A DNA stretch of 64,000 nucleotides from Streptomyces sp. NRRL B-24484 (GTDB taxonomy: Bacteria > Actinomycetota > Actinomycetes > Streptomycetales > Streptomycetaceae). This document shows, piece by piece, positions 52,280 to 59,381 of this stretch (position 1 is its first letter; every line of letters begins with the position of its first letter). The notes beneath the pieces are model-generated. The model saw only the letters and a program-made list of their open reading frames with translations. It was not told the origin of the DNA and did no database searches. Position numbers and translations under genes: made by a program. The stretch spans positions 113,354 to 177,353 of the forward strand of contig NZ_JOAI01000008.1 of assembly GCF_000717715.1 (NCBI RefSeq), in the 5' to 3' direction.

Positions 52280-52312
52280 GGGGTCAGGGGTCAGGGGTTA
52301 GGGGTTAGGGGG
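52280..52312 (+). repeat. Telomere-like G-run array, potential G-quadruplex
   Basis: Two GGGGTCA units followed by two GGGGTTA units and a final GGGGG give five runs of four or more G with three-base spacers on the plus strand. This fits the classical G-quadruplex pattern. It lies between the PAC2 stop (52334) and the SGNH start (52181). Confidence 0.75.
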
Positions 52313-52333
52313 ACGGTACGGTCCGCCGGTGCG

Positions 52334-53278
52334 TCACTCGGTGTCGCGCTCGTGCTCCGCGAGGAACTCCTCGAAGCGCCGGCCCAGCTCGTCCGCGGAG
52401 GGCAGGTCGGTGGCCTGGGCGAGCAGGCTCTCCCGGCCGTCCGCACCCGCCACGGCGTCGTACTGGCCCTCCATGCCCTGGATGGCGGAGCGGAGCTCGC
52501 CGTCGCCCTGCTCCAGCTGCTCCTCGATCTCGGCGTACACCTCGTCCACCCGCAGCCGCAGCTCGGTGCCGGGCAGCACCAGGCCGGTCGCGGACTGCAC
52601 CGCTTCGAGGATCTGCACCGCGGCGGCCGGGTAGGCCGAACGGGCGATGTAGTGCGGGACGTGGACGGCGAACCCGAGCACGTCGTGCCCGGCCTCGGCG
52701 AGCCGGAACTCCAGCAGGGCCTGGGCGCTGCCCGGCACCTGCGCCTGGTCGAACCAGCGGGGGTAGCCGGGCGCCAGGTCCATCCGGGTGCCGTGCGGCG
52801 TCAGACCGACCGGACGGGTGTGCGGGACGCCCATCGGGATGCCGTGGAAGTCCACCGCGAGGCGGACGTCGAACTGCTCGATCAGGCCGCGCACCGCGAC
52901 GGCGAACAGCTCCCACTCGGTGTCCGGCTCGGGGCCGGAGAGCACCAGGAAGGGCGCGCCGACCGAGTCGTGCACCAGCTGGAGGAGGATCTCCGGCGGG
53001 TCGTAGTCCGTCCAGCACTCGCGGTCGAAGACCATCGCGGGACGCCGGGCGCGGTAGTCCACCAGGCGGTCGTGGTCGAACCGGGCGACGGTCTGCGGCG
53101 CACCGTGCTCCAGCAGGTGCGAGACGACCTGGCTACCGGCCTCACCGGCGTCCATGAACCCCTCGAAGTGGTACAGCAGCACCAGCCCGCCGCCGGCCTC
53201 GGCCGCGGCCTCCTGCGCCGCGGCGACCGCCTCGACACCTGCAGGCTCCAGCGCGTACAGCTCCTTGGGATCACGCAC
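52334..53278 (-). CDS. PAC2 family protein
   Basis: This 314-residue protein belongs to the PAC2 (proteasome assembly chaperone 2-like, DUF75) group, common in actinobacteria. The GTG at 53278 gives [18 protein letters not shown]. Then come [68 protein letters not shown] and [19 protein letters not shown], all as in the family. The C-terminus is helical and acidic. The role in bacteria is not settled; a link to the actinobacterial proteasome is an inference from the family name. It is divergent from a GNAT gene across almost 700 bases. Confidence 0.87.
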   Translation of the reverse strand: MRDPKELYALEPAGVEAVAAAQEAAAEAGGGLVLLYHFEGFMDAGEAGSQVVSHLLEHGAPQTVARFDHDRLVDYRARRPAMVFDRECWTDYDPPEILLQLVHDSVGAPFLVLSGPEPDTEWELFAVAVRGLIEQFDVRLAVDFHGIPMGVPHTRPVGLTPHGTRMDLAPGYPRWFDQAQVPGSAQALLEFRLAEAGHDVLGFAVHVPHYIARSAYPAAAVQILEAVQSATGLVLPGTELRLRVDEVYAEIEEQLEQGDGELRSAIQGMEGQYDAVAGADGRESLLAQATDLPSADELGRRFEEFLAEHERDTE

Positions 53279-53975
53279 GGCGCACCCAACCCCGTTCCGT
53301 CTCGTCACGTCGTTCGTTCGGGGCCGCCCGTTCGTCGGCACCGCCCCGGCAGGCGTCGCACGGACGCCCGTCGATCACTCCAGCGTGCCCGGGGCCGCGG
53401 GAATTCCCGCTGCCGCCGCGTGTCTCCACCCCGCTTGCAGAATATTCTCACTTCGGGCCGAAACGGCTGGTGGAAGGCGTCCGGACGGCTGTTCCGGGGC
53501 CGTCGGACGCCCGTCACGGCGTACCTCCGACACGCGCACGCCCCCGATCTCGCGCCGCGAAGTGACGCACCGCCTTCTTGCGGGTATCGTCCTCTCGCTG
53601 CCTCGCACCGTCGCGTCGTCGCCGCGCCGTCCGTGACGTCGTCGGCCACGCCCCGAACAGGTGTGTTGCCAGCCACCTTCTGCGCACCTTGCCTTCACTT
53701 GGCCGCCTGCTTCCCTTCGTGCTCTCGTCTCTCTCTCGGCCATCTCGCGGACGCACACTGTCCCCTCGCCCATCCCGCCGGTCCGGGTCGTCGATCCGTT
53801 CCCGTTCCGGCACCGCGCTGCCCGTTCCCGGGCCGTCGCTCCCCGCCGCCCGACCGGTCCTTCCGGCGTGCGCCGACGGTGCGGCGGAGGCCCCGGAGCG
53901 GGGCGAAGACCAGACCCTCGACGCCGTGACCCCGGACCGAGGGACCCTCCGACCGCCGAAGGACCGAAGGATTCC
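53279..53975. other. Long gene-free region between PAC2 and GNAT genes
   Basis: No gene is supported in these 697 bases. The perfect palindrome AGAATATTCT (53439-53448) sits in the only AT-rich spot. From about 53570 to 53830 the plus strand is pyrimidine-rich, with runs such as TCTCGTCTCTCTCTCGG, and its frames lack third-position bias. It may be a long 5' leader of the GNAT gene or hold a small RNA. Confidence 0.6.
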
Positions 53976-54695
53976 GTGCCCGTTCCCGTCACCCTCATCG
54001 GCCGCACCGTGCGGCTGGAGCCTCTCGCAGAGCACCACGCGGAGGCACTGGCCGAGGCAGGTGCAGCGGACCGTACGACCTACGCCTTCACCCCCGTCCC
54101 GCACGGCCTCGAAGCGGCCAGGGAGTACATCGGGCGTGCCCTCGCCGACCAGGCCGCGGGCCGGTCGCTGCCGTTCGCGACCGTGAGCAGCGCCGACAAC
54201 CGGGTGGTCGGCTCCACCCGGTTCCTGGAGCTCGACTACTGGCAGGGCCCGCTGGTGTGGCCCCCGGTGCCGGGCGTGCCGTTCGGCGATCCGCGCGAGG
54301 CGGTGCCGGACGCCGCCGAGATCGGCAACACCTGGCTGGCCCCGTGGGCCCAGGGCACCGGCATCAACACCGAGGCGAAGCTGCTGATGCTGCGCCACGC
54401 CTTCGAGGTGTGGCGGGTGCAGCGGATCTCGCTCCGCGCCGACGCCCGCAACCTGCGCTCCCGCGCCGCCATCGAGCGGCTCGGCGCCACCTGCGAAGGG
54501 GTCCGGCGGGCCCACTCGCGCGGCCTGGACGGGGTGGTCCGCTCGACCGCCTTCTACTCGATCCTGGACGAGGAGTGGCCGGCCGTCCGCGACATCGTCG
54601 AGCTGCGGATCGCCGCCGCCACCTCGCCGAGCGCCCCGGACCCGGCCATCAACCAGGAGTGCCTTAGACACGGCGGTCCGCTGATCCCGGCCTGA
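53976..54695 (+). CDS. GNAT family N-acetyltransferase
   Basis: This 239-residue protein resembles RimJ/RimL-like acetyltransferases: LIGRTVRLEPLAEHHAEAL start, VGSTRFLELDYWQG, EIGNTWLAPWAQGTGINTEAKLLMLRHAFE (acetyl-CoA loop region) and ISLRADARNLRSRAAIERLGATCEGVRRAH. It would acetylate an amino group of a protein N-terminus or small molecule. The GTG at 53976 has AAGG five bases upstream and gives the usual family start; the open frame upstream lacks coding bias. A perfect hairpin follows. Confidence 0.9.
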   Translation: MPVPVTLIGRTVRLEPLAEHHAEALAEAGAADRTTYAFTPVPHGLEAAREYIGRALADQAAGRSLPFATVSSADNRVVGSTRFLELDYWQGPLVWPPVPGVPFGDPREAVPDAAEIGNTWLAPWAQGTGINTEAKLLMLRHAFEVWRVQRISLRADARNLRSRAAIERLGATCEGVRRAHSRGLDGVVRSTAFYSILDEEWPAVRDIVELRIAAATSPSAPDPAINQECLRHGGPLIPA

Positions 54696-54716
54696 CGGCC
54701 GCAGCCGCCACCGCGG

Positions 54717-54751
54717 ACCGGGCCCGGGCGCCGTGTGCGCCCGGGCCCGGT
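54717..54751. terminator. Bidirectional terminator between GNAT and MOSC genes
   Basis: Perfect 15-base arms 54717-54731 and 54737-54751 with loop CGTGT, 22 bases from each of the two convergent stop codons. Confidence 0.85.
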
Positions 54752-54773
54752 CGGCTGTTCGCGGCTGATCCGG

Positions 54774-55463
54774 CTACGGGGCGTCCGGTCCGGGGGCGTA
54801 CGGCGGGCGGTCGGTGCGGCGGCGGGCGAGCTCGCGGACGTCCTCCGGCAGCTCGCCGACGTCCAGCAGCAGCGGCAGCAGCGAGGCGTCCCCGGTGAGC
54901 GCACGGAAGCAGCCCGCGATCGTGACGCCGTGCCCGGGCCGGTGCTCCACGGTCACCGGGTCGCCCGCGCCGATCGGGCCCGGTTCGACCACCCGCAGGT
55001 AGGCGCCGGGCTGCGCCGCCTCGGTGAACCGGCGCAGCCACCGGCGTTCGTCCAGCCAGTACGCGAAGGTCGAACAGGGGATCCGCGGCACGGCGACCTC
55101 CAGCAGCACCTCGCGACCGACCCGCCAACGTTCGCCGATCAGCGCGCCGTCGACGTCGAGCCCGGCGGTGGTGAGGTTCTCGCCGAAGCTGCCGTTCGGC
55201 AGTTCCCGGCCGAGCTCGGCGGCCCACCGGTCGAGGGTCTCCCGGGCGTAGGCGTAGACCGCCTGGTCGTCGCCGCCGTGGTTGCGGGTGTCGAAGATCC
55301 GGTCGCCGACCAGGCCGCTGTGCAGCCCGGTGTGCTTGGGGCCCGGCGCGCGCACCTCCACCGGGTGGTCGACCGGGCGCTTGTCGATCCCGGTGCCCCC
55401 GGTCCCCGGCTTCGCCGGGTTGGGACGCGGACGGGCCAGATTGACGGAGAGCAGTGTCGGCAT
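54774..55463 (-). CDS. MOSC domain protein
   Basis: This 229-residue MOSC (molybdenum cofactor sulfurase C-terminal) protein of the YiiM type shows GLHSGLVGDRIFDTRNHGGDDQAVYAYA, GSFGENLTTAGLDVDGALIGERWRVG, LEVAVPRIPCSTFAYWL (conserved cysteine) and AYLRVVEPGPIGAGDPV. The family handles Mo cofactor-linked detoxification of N-hydroxylated compounds or sulfur transfer. ATG at 55463. It is divergent from the calpain-like gene across 185 bases. Confidence 0.9.
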   Translation of the reverse strand: MPTLLSVNLARPRPNPAKPGTGGTGIDKRPVDHPVEVRAPGPKHTGLHSGLVGDRIFDTRNHGGDDQAVYAYARETLDRWAAELGRELPNGSFGENLTTAGLDVDGALIGERWRVGREVLLEVAVPRIPCSTFAYWLDERRWLRRFTEAAQPGAYLRVVEPGPIGAGDPVTVEHRPGHGVTIAGCFRALTGDASLLPLLLDVGELPEDVRELARRRTDRPPYAPGPDAP

Positions 55464-55648
55464 GCCGCGCAGCGTAGGCGCGGCGGCCCGGCGCCGCAGC
55501 CGAATATCGCCCCCGCGCCGGCTGACGCAGCGCCATCAGCCCTTCTCCCGTGCGGTCCTCACGGACCGTCGGACCGGGCCCGGTGCGGAAGTCCCCCGGC
55601 CGGACGGCTTACCCTCGTGGGTCGGGTGGAACGGACGAGGGGGACCGG

Positions 55649-56953
55649 ATGGGCTACCACCGCAACAACTGGCGCCAGGTGGCGGGGGCCGCCGCGCCCT
55701 TCGTCCCGGGCGGCCGGGCGATCCTGGGCACGGTCGACGCCGCCAACCGGCTGATCGACAAGGCCGACCGGCGCACCATCCCGTATGTGCGCGGTGGTCA
55801 CCCGCTGGTGGAGCTGCCCTGGCAGCCGCCAGGCCCGCCGCCGGACCCGCACCGCGCCGACGCCGTCGGCCGACAGGCCTGGGACCTGCTCTTCACCGGC
55901 GAGCAGCACTACGGCGCCCGCGCCCTGCTCGACCACGTCGGCAACCTGCTGATGCCGCTGCCGCCCGCCGAACTCGACCTGGTCGTGCGCCGCTTCGGCC
56001 AGCAGGGCCTGGACCGCTGGGACGCACTCACCCACGTCAAGGACGCCGACGGCCGGTCCGCGTACGACTGGCGCCGCCAGCAGGAGCTGTTCGGCTGGCT
56101 GCTGCGCTCGGTCAGCCCGTACGGCGCCATGCTGATCGGCACCGCGATGCCGTGCAGCCAGCCCGAGTACGAGCCCGGCTGCGACTGCGGGGACCACGGC
56201 TGGGTGCTGCCGCAGGGCCCGTTCGCGCAGGTGGACGGCGCCTACTACACCGAGCGCTGGCAGCGGGTCTCCGGCTCGACCGAGGCGATGAGCTGGCAGG
56301 ACATGGACCAGGGCAGGTTCGGCACCTGCTGGCTGCTGACCAGCGTGCAGGCGGTGATCCAGGCCAACCCGCACCACGCCCCGCGCCACCTGCGCCAGGA
56401 GGCCAACGGCACCGTCACCTGCACCCTCTACGACCAGGGCCGGCCGATCGACATCACCGTGGTGCCCGACCTGCCGTACGGGCACGGCGTGCTGTGGGGC
56501 GCCAAGGGCCACAGCGACGACTCCCGGTACGCCGAGACCTGGCCCGGGTACTACGAGAAGGCCGCCGCCCGCTTCTACGGCGGCTACCCGGCCGTCGCCG
56601 ACGGCGGACACCCCGCCGACGCCCTGAGCCTGCTGACCGGCCGCCCCTCGCAGGAGGGCGCGATCGACCTCGCCAACCCCTGGCTCTGCCACGAACTCGC
56701 CGACCGGCGGTCCCGCGGCCAGGCCCTCACCGCCAGCACCCACGGCCGCGGGGACGACCGCGAGCGGCTGCACGGCGGGCGGCTCGCCGCGAGCCACGCC
56801 TACTTCATCAAGGACGTGGACGTGGCCGGCGGCCGGATCTGCCTCGGCAACCCCTGGGGGGACGGCGCCGACCGCAGGATGTGGGAGTGCTGGCTGACGC
56901 TCCAGGAGATCCCCTCCTGCCTGCGGCGGATGAACGCCGTCGACACCTGGTAG
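55649..56953 (+). CDS. Calpain-like (C2 family) cysteine peptidase
   Basis: This 434-residue protein has no signal peptide or membrane segment that I can see. The helical N-terminal half (about 1-200) is unfamiliar. From about residue 206 it reads like a calpain protease core: DMDQGRFGTCWLLTSVQAV gives oxyanion Q221 and nucleophile C227, SHAYFIKDV gives H383, and LGNPWGDG gives N401 with W403. GEQHYGARAL and a cysteine cluster (PGCDCGDHG, 178-180) lie before it. Calcium ligands cannot be judged. ATG at 55649 has GAGGGGGACC upstream. Bacterial calpain-like enzymes are rare and mostly uncharacterised. Its substrate is unknown; it neighbours a MOSC protein and an ADP-ribosylglycohydrolase. Confidence 0.75.
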   Translation: MGYHRNNWRQVAGAAAPFVPGGRAILGTVDAANRLIDKADRRTIPYVRGGHPLVELPWQPPGPPPDPHRADAVGRQAWDLLFTGEQHYGARALLDHVGNLLMPLPPAELDLVVRRFGQQGLDRWDALTHVKDADGRSAYDWRRQQELFGWLLRSVSPYGAMLIGTAMPCSQPEYEPGCDCGDHGWVLPQGPFAQVDGAYYTERWQRVSGSTEAMSWQDMDQGRFGTCWLLTSVQAVIQANPHHAPRHLRQEANGTVTCTLYDQGRPIDITVVPDLPYGHGVLWGAKGHSDDSRYAETWPGYYEKAAARFYGGYPAVADGGHPADALSLLTGRPSQEGAIDLANPWLCHELADRRSRGQALTASTHGRGDDRERLHGGRLAASHAYFIKDVDVAGGRICLGNPWGDGADRRMWECWLTLQEIPSCLRRMNAVDTW

Positions 56954-57018
56954 CAGGCCTCGGCGGTTCGGTCCGGGCTTCACCGCACGGGGCGGGCCCG
57001 TCCCGGGCGGGTCCTCGG

Positions 57019-58419
57019 TCAGAGGAGCGCGAGGGCTGCCAGCAGGTCGTCCGGGGCGTGCGGTGAACGGCCCGGGTGGGCCTCGACCCGTGCCGAGACC
57101 GGTCGCCAGCCCGTCCGCGGCAGGGCCCCCACCCGGACGTCGAGCACCCCGTGGCCGGAGCGGCCGTCCCTCAGGTGGAGCACGCCCTCGGCGGTGTGCA
57201 TCAGCAGCGCTCCCGTCCGGTCGCGGCGGGAGGTCCTGATGCGCTGCCAGTCCTGGTCCGTCCAGCGCAGCGCCGGGAGCTCGACCGGCCGCGGCAGCAC
57301 GATCCGGGTACCGCTCCCCGCGCCGTCCGGGACGCTGTCCGCCGCCGGGGTCGCCCAACCCGGCAGGGACTCGCGGGCGGCCAGCCAGGCGGCCGGAATG
57401 CCCGCCACACCGGTCCGGGCGGCGACCACTCCGCCGACGACGGCGGCCGTGGTGTCGACGTCCCCGCCGGCGGCGACGGTGTCCCAGATCGCGGCCGGGA
57501 AGTCGTCCAGGTGCCGGGCGGCCGCCCAGAGCGCGAACGGCACGGTGTCCGCCGCGCTGACCCGGCTGCCGTTGCCCAGCACCTTGGCCGCGGTGTGCGG
57601 GTCCGCGACCCCGGCCAGCCCGATCGCCTCCCCCAGCCCGTCGCGGACCGCGCCGCGCGGGGTGAGCCGGCGGACCTCGGCCAGGAAGTCCTCCGCCGCC
57701 GGCCGCTCGTCCCGCAGCCGGGCCCCGGCCGCGAGGGCGGCGGCCACCGCGACGGCGATCGCACCGTCCACGGCCTGGGGATGGGTGTGCGTGATCACCG
57801 CGGTGTCCGCGGCCGGACGGACCGCGGCGGACGGATCGTCGGCGTGTGCCGCGCCGAGCGGCGCGACCCGCATGGCAGCGCCGTTCCCGTACGAGCCCTG
57901 GCCGTCGAAGAGCTCGGCGGCCAGCAGGCGGGCGTCACCGCCCTCGCGGATCAGCCGGAGCATCCGGTTCGCGGCCGGCCCGTAGCCGCGGTCGAAGTCG
58001 TGCCGGCGGGCGAAGGCGTGGGTGAGGTCGAAGGTGTCGATCCGGCCGCGCTCGGTGAGGGCGGCGTGCACCGAGCAGGCCATCTCGGTGTCGTCCGTCC
58101 ACGGCCACCTGCCCGGCGGGGCCTGCCGCCGGTCCAGGTGCGGCCGGTTGGCGGGGACGAAGAACTGGGCGCCCAGCGCATCACCGACGGAGAGGCCCTG
58201 CAGCGCGTCGAGCGCCGCGTCGAGCCGGGGACCGGGGACCGGCCGGTCGGCCTGCGGGCCGGTACGGTCGGTGCGCTCGGTGCGCTCGGTGCGGCCAGGG
58301 TGCCCGGTGGGGTCGGCGCGGTGGGTCGGCTCGGTGGGCTCGGTGGCCGGGGTGCGACGGGTGGACGGTGTGCGGTCGTCGGACTCGCTCGGACGGGTGG
58401 ATTCGGTCATCACGGCCAT
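57019..58419 (-). CDS. ADP-ribosylglycohydrolase (DraG/ARH family)
   Basis: This 466-residue protein has a low-complexity start (about 65 residues, many Thr/Glu/Arg triplets). The ARH fold follows, with GLSVGDALGAQFFV, WPWTDDTEMACSVHAAL (Mg ligands TDDT), GSYGNGAAMRVAPLGAAH and GGDVDTTAAVVGGVVAA (second metal site DVDTT). It should remove ADP-ribose from proteins or nucleic acids. A C-terminal extension of about 110 residues after the ARH domain has beta-like character and is unfamiliar. ATG at 58419, alternatively 58410. It is convergent with the calpain-like gene (65 bases between). Confidence 0.9.
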   Translation of the reverse strand: MAVMTESTRPSESDDRTPSTRRTPATEPTEPTHRADPTGHPGRTERTERTDRTGPQADRPVPGPRLDAALDALQGLSVGDALGAQFFVPANRPHLDRRQAPPGRWPWTDDTEMACSVHAALTERGRIDTFDLTHAFARRHDFDRGYGPAANRMLRLIREGGDARLLAAELFDGQGSYGNGAAMRVAPLGAAHADDPSAAVRPAADTAVITHTHPQAVDGAIAVAVAAALAAGARLRDERPAAEDFLAEVRRLTPRGAVRDGLGEAIGLAGVADPHTAAKVLGNGSRVSAADTVPFALWAAARHLDDFPAAIWDTVAAGGDVDTTAAVVGGVVAARTGVAGIPAAWLAARESLPGWATPAADSVPDGAGSGTRIVLPRPVELPALRWTDQDWQRIRTSRRDRTGALLMHTAEGVLHLRDGRSGHGVLDVRVGALPRTGWRPVSARVEAHPGRSPHAPDDLLAALALL

Positions 58420-58506
58420 GGTGACAGCCGGGTCGGACGGTCGACCAGGGTGTTTCCGGTCGGCGCCGGGTCCTCCGCCGCTGTCGCGGGTGGCCTCCCG
58501 GCCGCC

Positions 58507-59073
58507 TCAGCAGCGGGGGTCGATCTCGCGGAAGCTCGCGTAGTGGTCGGACGTCCAGTACTGCTCGCCGGCCGTCCCGGTGACGATGCGCCGGGTGCCG
58601 CGGTCGCCGGAGTCCGGGGTCACCACCGTGTACTCGTGGTAGTAGCCGGTGGTGTGCCGGGGCAGCAGTCCCTCCCGGTTCTCGAACACGACCCCGTCCG
58701 AGCGGTACGGGTAGGGGCCGCCCTCGGCGATCAGGACGAGGGTGTCGTCGGCCTGCGCCGGCAGCCGGGTGCGGCAGACGTCGGCGATGGCCGGGTCGCT
58801 GGGCAGCCAGACCGGAGCGGTGCCGCCCTTGGTCGGGGTGGCCGCGGTGGCGGTCGGACGGCCGGCGGTGGCGGTCCGGCCGGGAGACGTACGGGGGGTG
58901 GGACCGGACACCGGGGCGGTCGGTGCCGGGCCGGTGGCGGTGCCGCCTGGCGTGGAGCCGGTGGCGGGATTCCTCGTCGAACCGGTGCGGTCGCCCAGGG
59001 CGTAGGCGGCCGCCGCGACGATCGCGAACACCAGCAGGACGGCGACGACGATCACGTGGTTTCGGCTGGTCAT
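58507..59073 (-). CDS. Exported RNase Sa/T1-type guanyl-specific ribonuclease
   Basis: This 188-residue protein has a signal anchor or signal peptide at residues 5-26, a Thr/Pro/Gly linker to about 88, and a compact microbial ribonuclease domain. Catalytic residues by comparison with RNase Sa are E147 (YYHEYTVVTP), R161/R162 (GTRRIVTG) and H177 (SDHYASFREI). The substrate loop YRSDGVVFENREGLLP is also conserved. C100 and C188 probably form the disulfide known in RNase Sa. No barstar-like inhibitor gene is seen nearby. It is 87 bases upstream of the ADP-ribosylglycohydrolase gene on the same strand. Confidence 0.9.
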   Translation of the reverse strand: MTSRNHVIVVAVLLVFAIVAAAAYALGDRTGSTRNPATGSTPGGTATGPAPTAPVSGPTPRTSPGRTATAGRPTATAATPTKGGTAPVWLPSDPAIADVCRTRLPAQADDTLVLIAEGGPYPYRSDGVVFENREGLLPRHTTGYYHEYTVVTPDSGDRGTRRIVTGTAGEQYWTSDHYASFREIDPRC

Positions 59074-59183
59074 GGCCGACAGCTTGCCCGCTCGGCCGAG
59101 CGCGCCGGGCCGAGCTTCGCGCCGCTCTCACCCGTTCGGCCGCAGACGGAGTATCGGCCGCCACGGCGACCCGGAGAGCGGGC

Positions 59184-59217
59184 GGCTCGCCGTCTGCGGA
59201 AGGCTCGCCGTCTGCGG
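59184..59217 (+). repeat. Direct repeat near the ppdK terminator
   Basis: GGCTCGCCGTCTGCGG occurs at 59184-59199 and again at 59202-59217 (18-base period). No function is suggested. Confidence 0.6.
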
Positions 59218-59244
59218 GAGACGAGGGCTGCGCGGAAAAGGCCG

Positions 59245-59284
59245 CCGGGGCGGGAACGGACCCCATTGTCCGTTCCCGCCCCGG
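59245..59284 (-). terminator. Terminator after ppdK
   Basis: Perfect 16-base arms 59245-59260 and 59269-59284 with an eight-base loop, 98 bases past the ppdK stop on the minus strand and before the ribonuclease gene. Confidence 0.75.
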
Positions 59285-59381
59285 CTGCTACGTCCGACGG
59301 CTCTCCTGCGCCGAGCTCCGTCGAACGCCCCTCCCCTGCGGAGGGGGTGTGCGGTCAGCGATGGGACCGCGCTGCTTCGTG

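Noticed and set aside
53661..53975. Upstream in-frame extension of the GNAT gene
   Set aside because: The extension is Arg/Pro-rich without coding bias, and the GTG at 53976 has a proper ribosome site.
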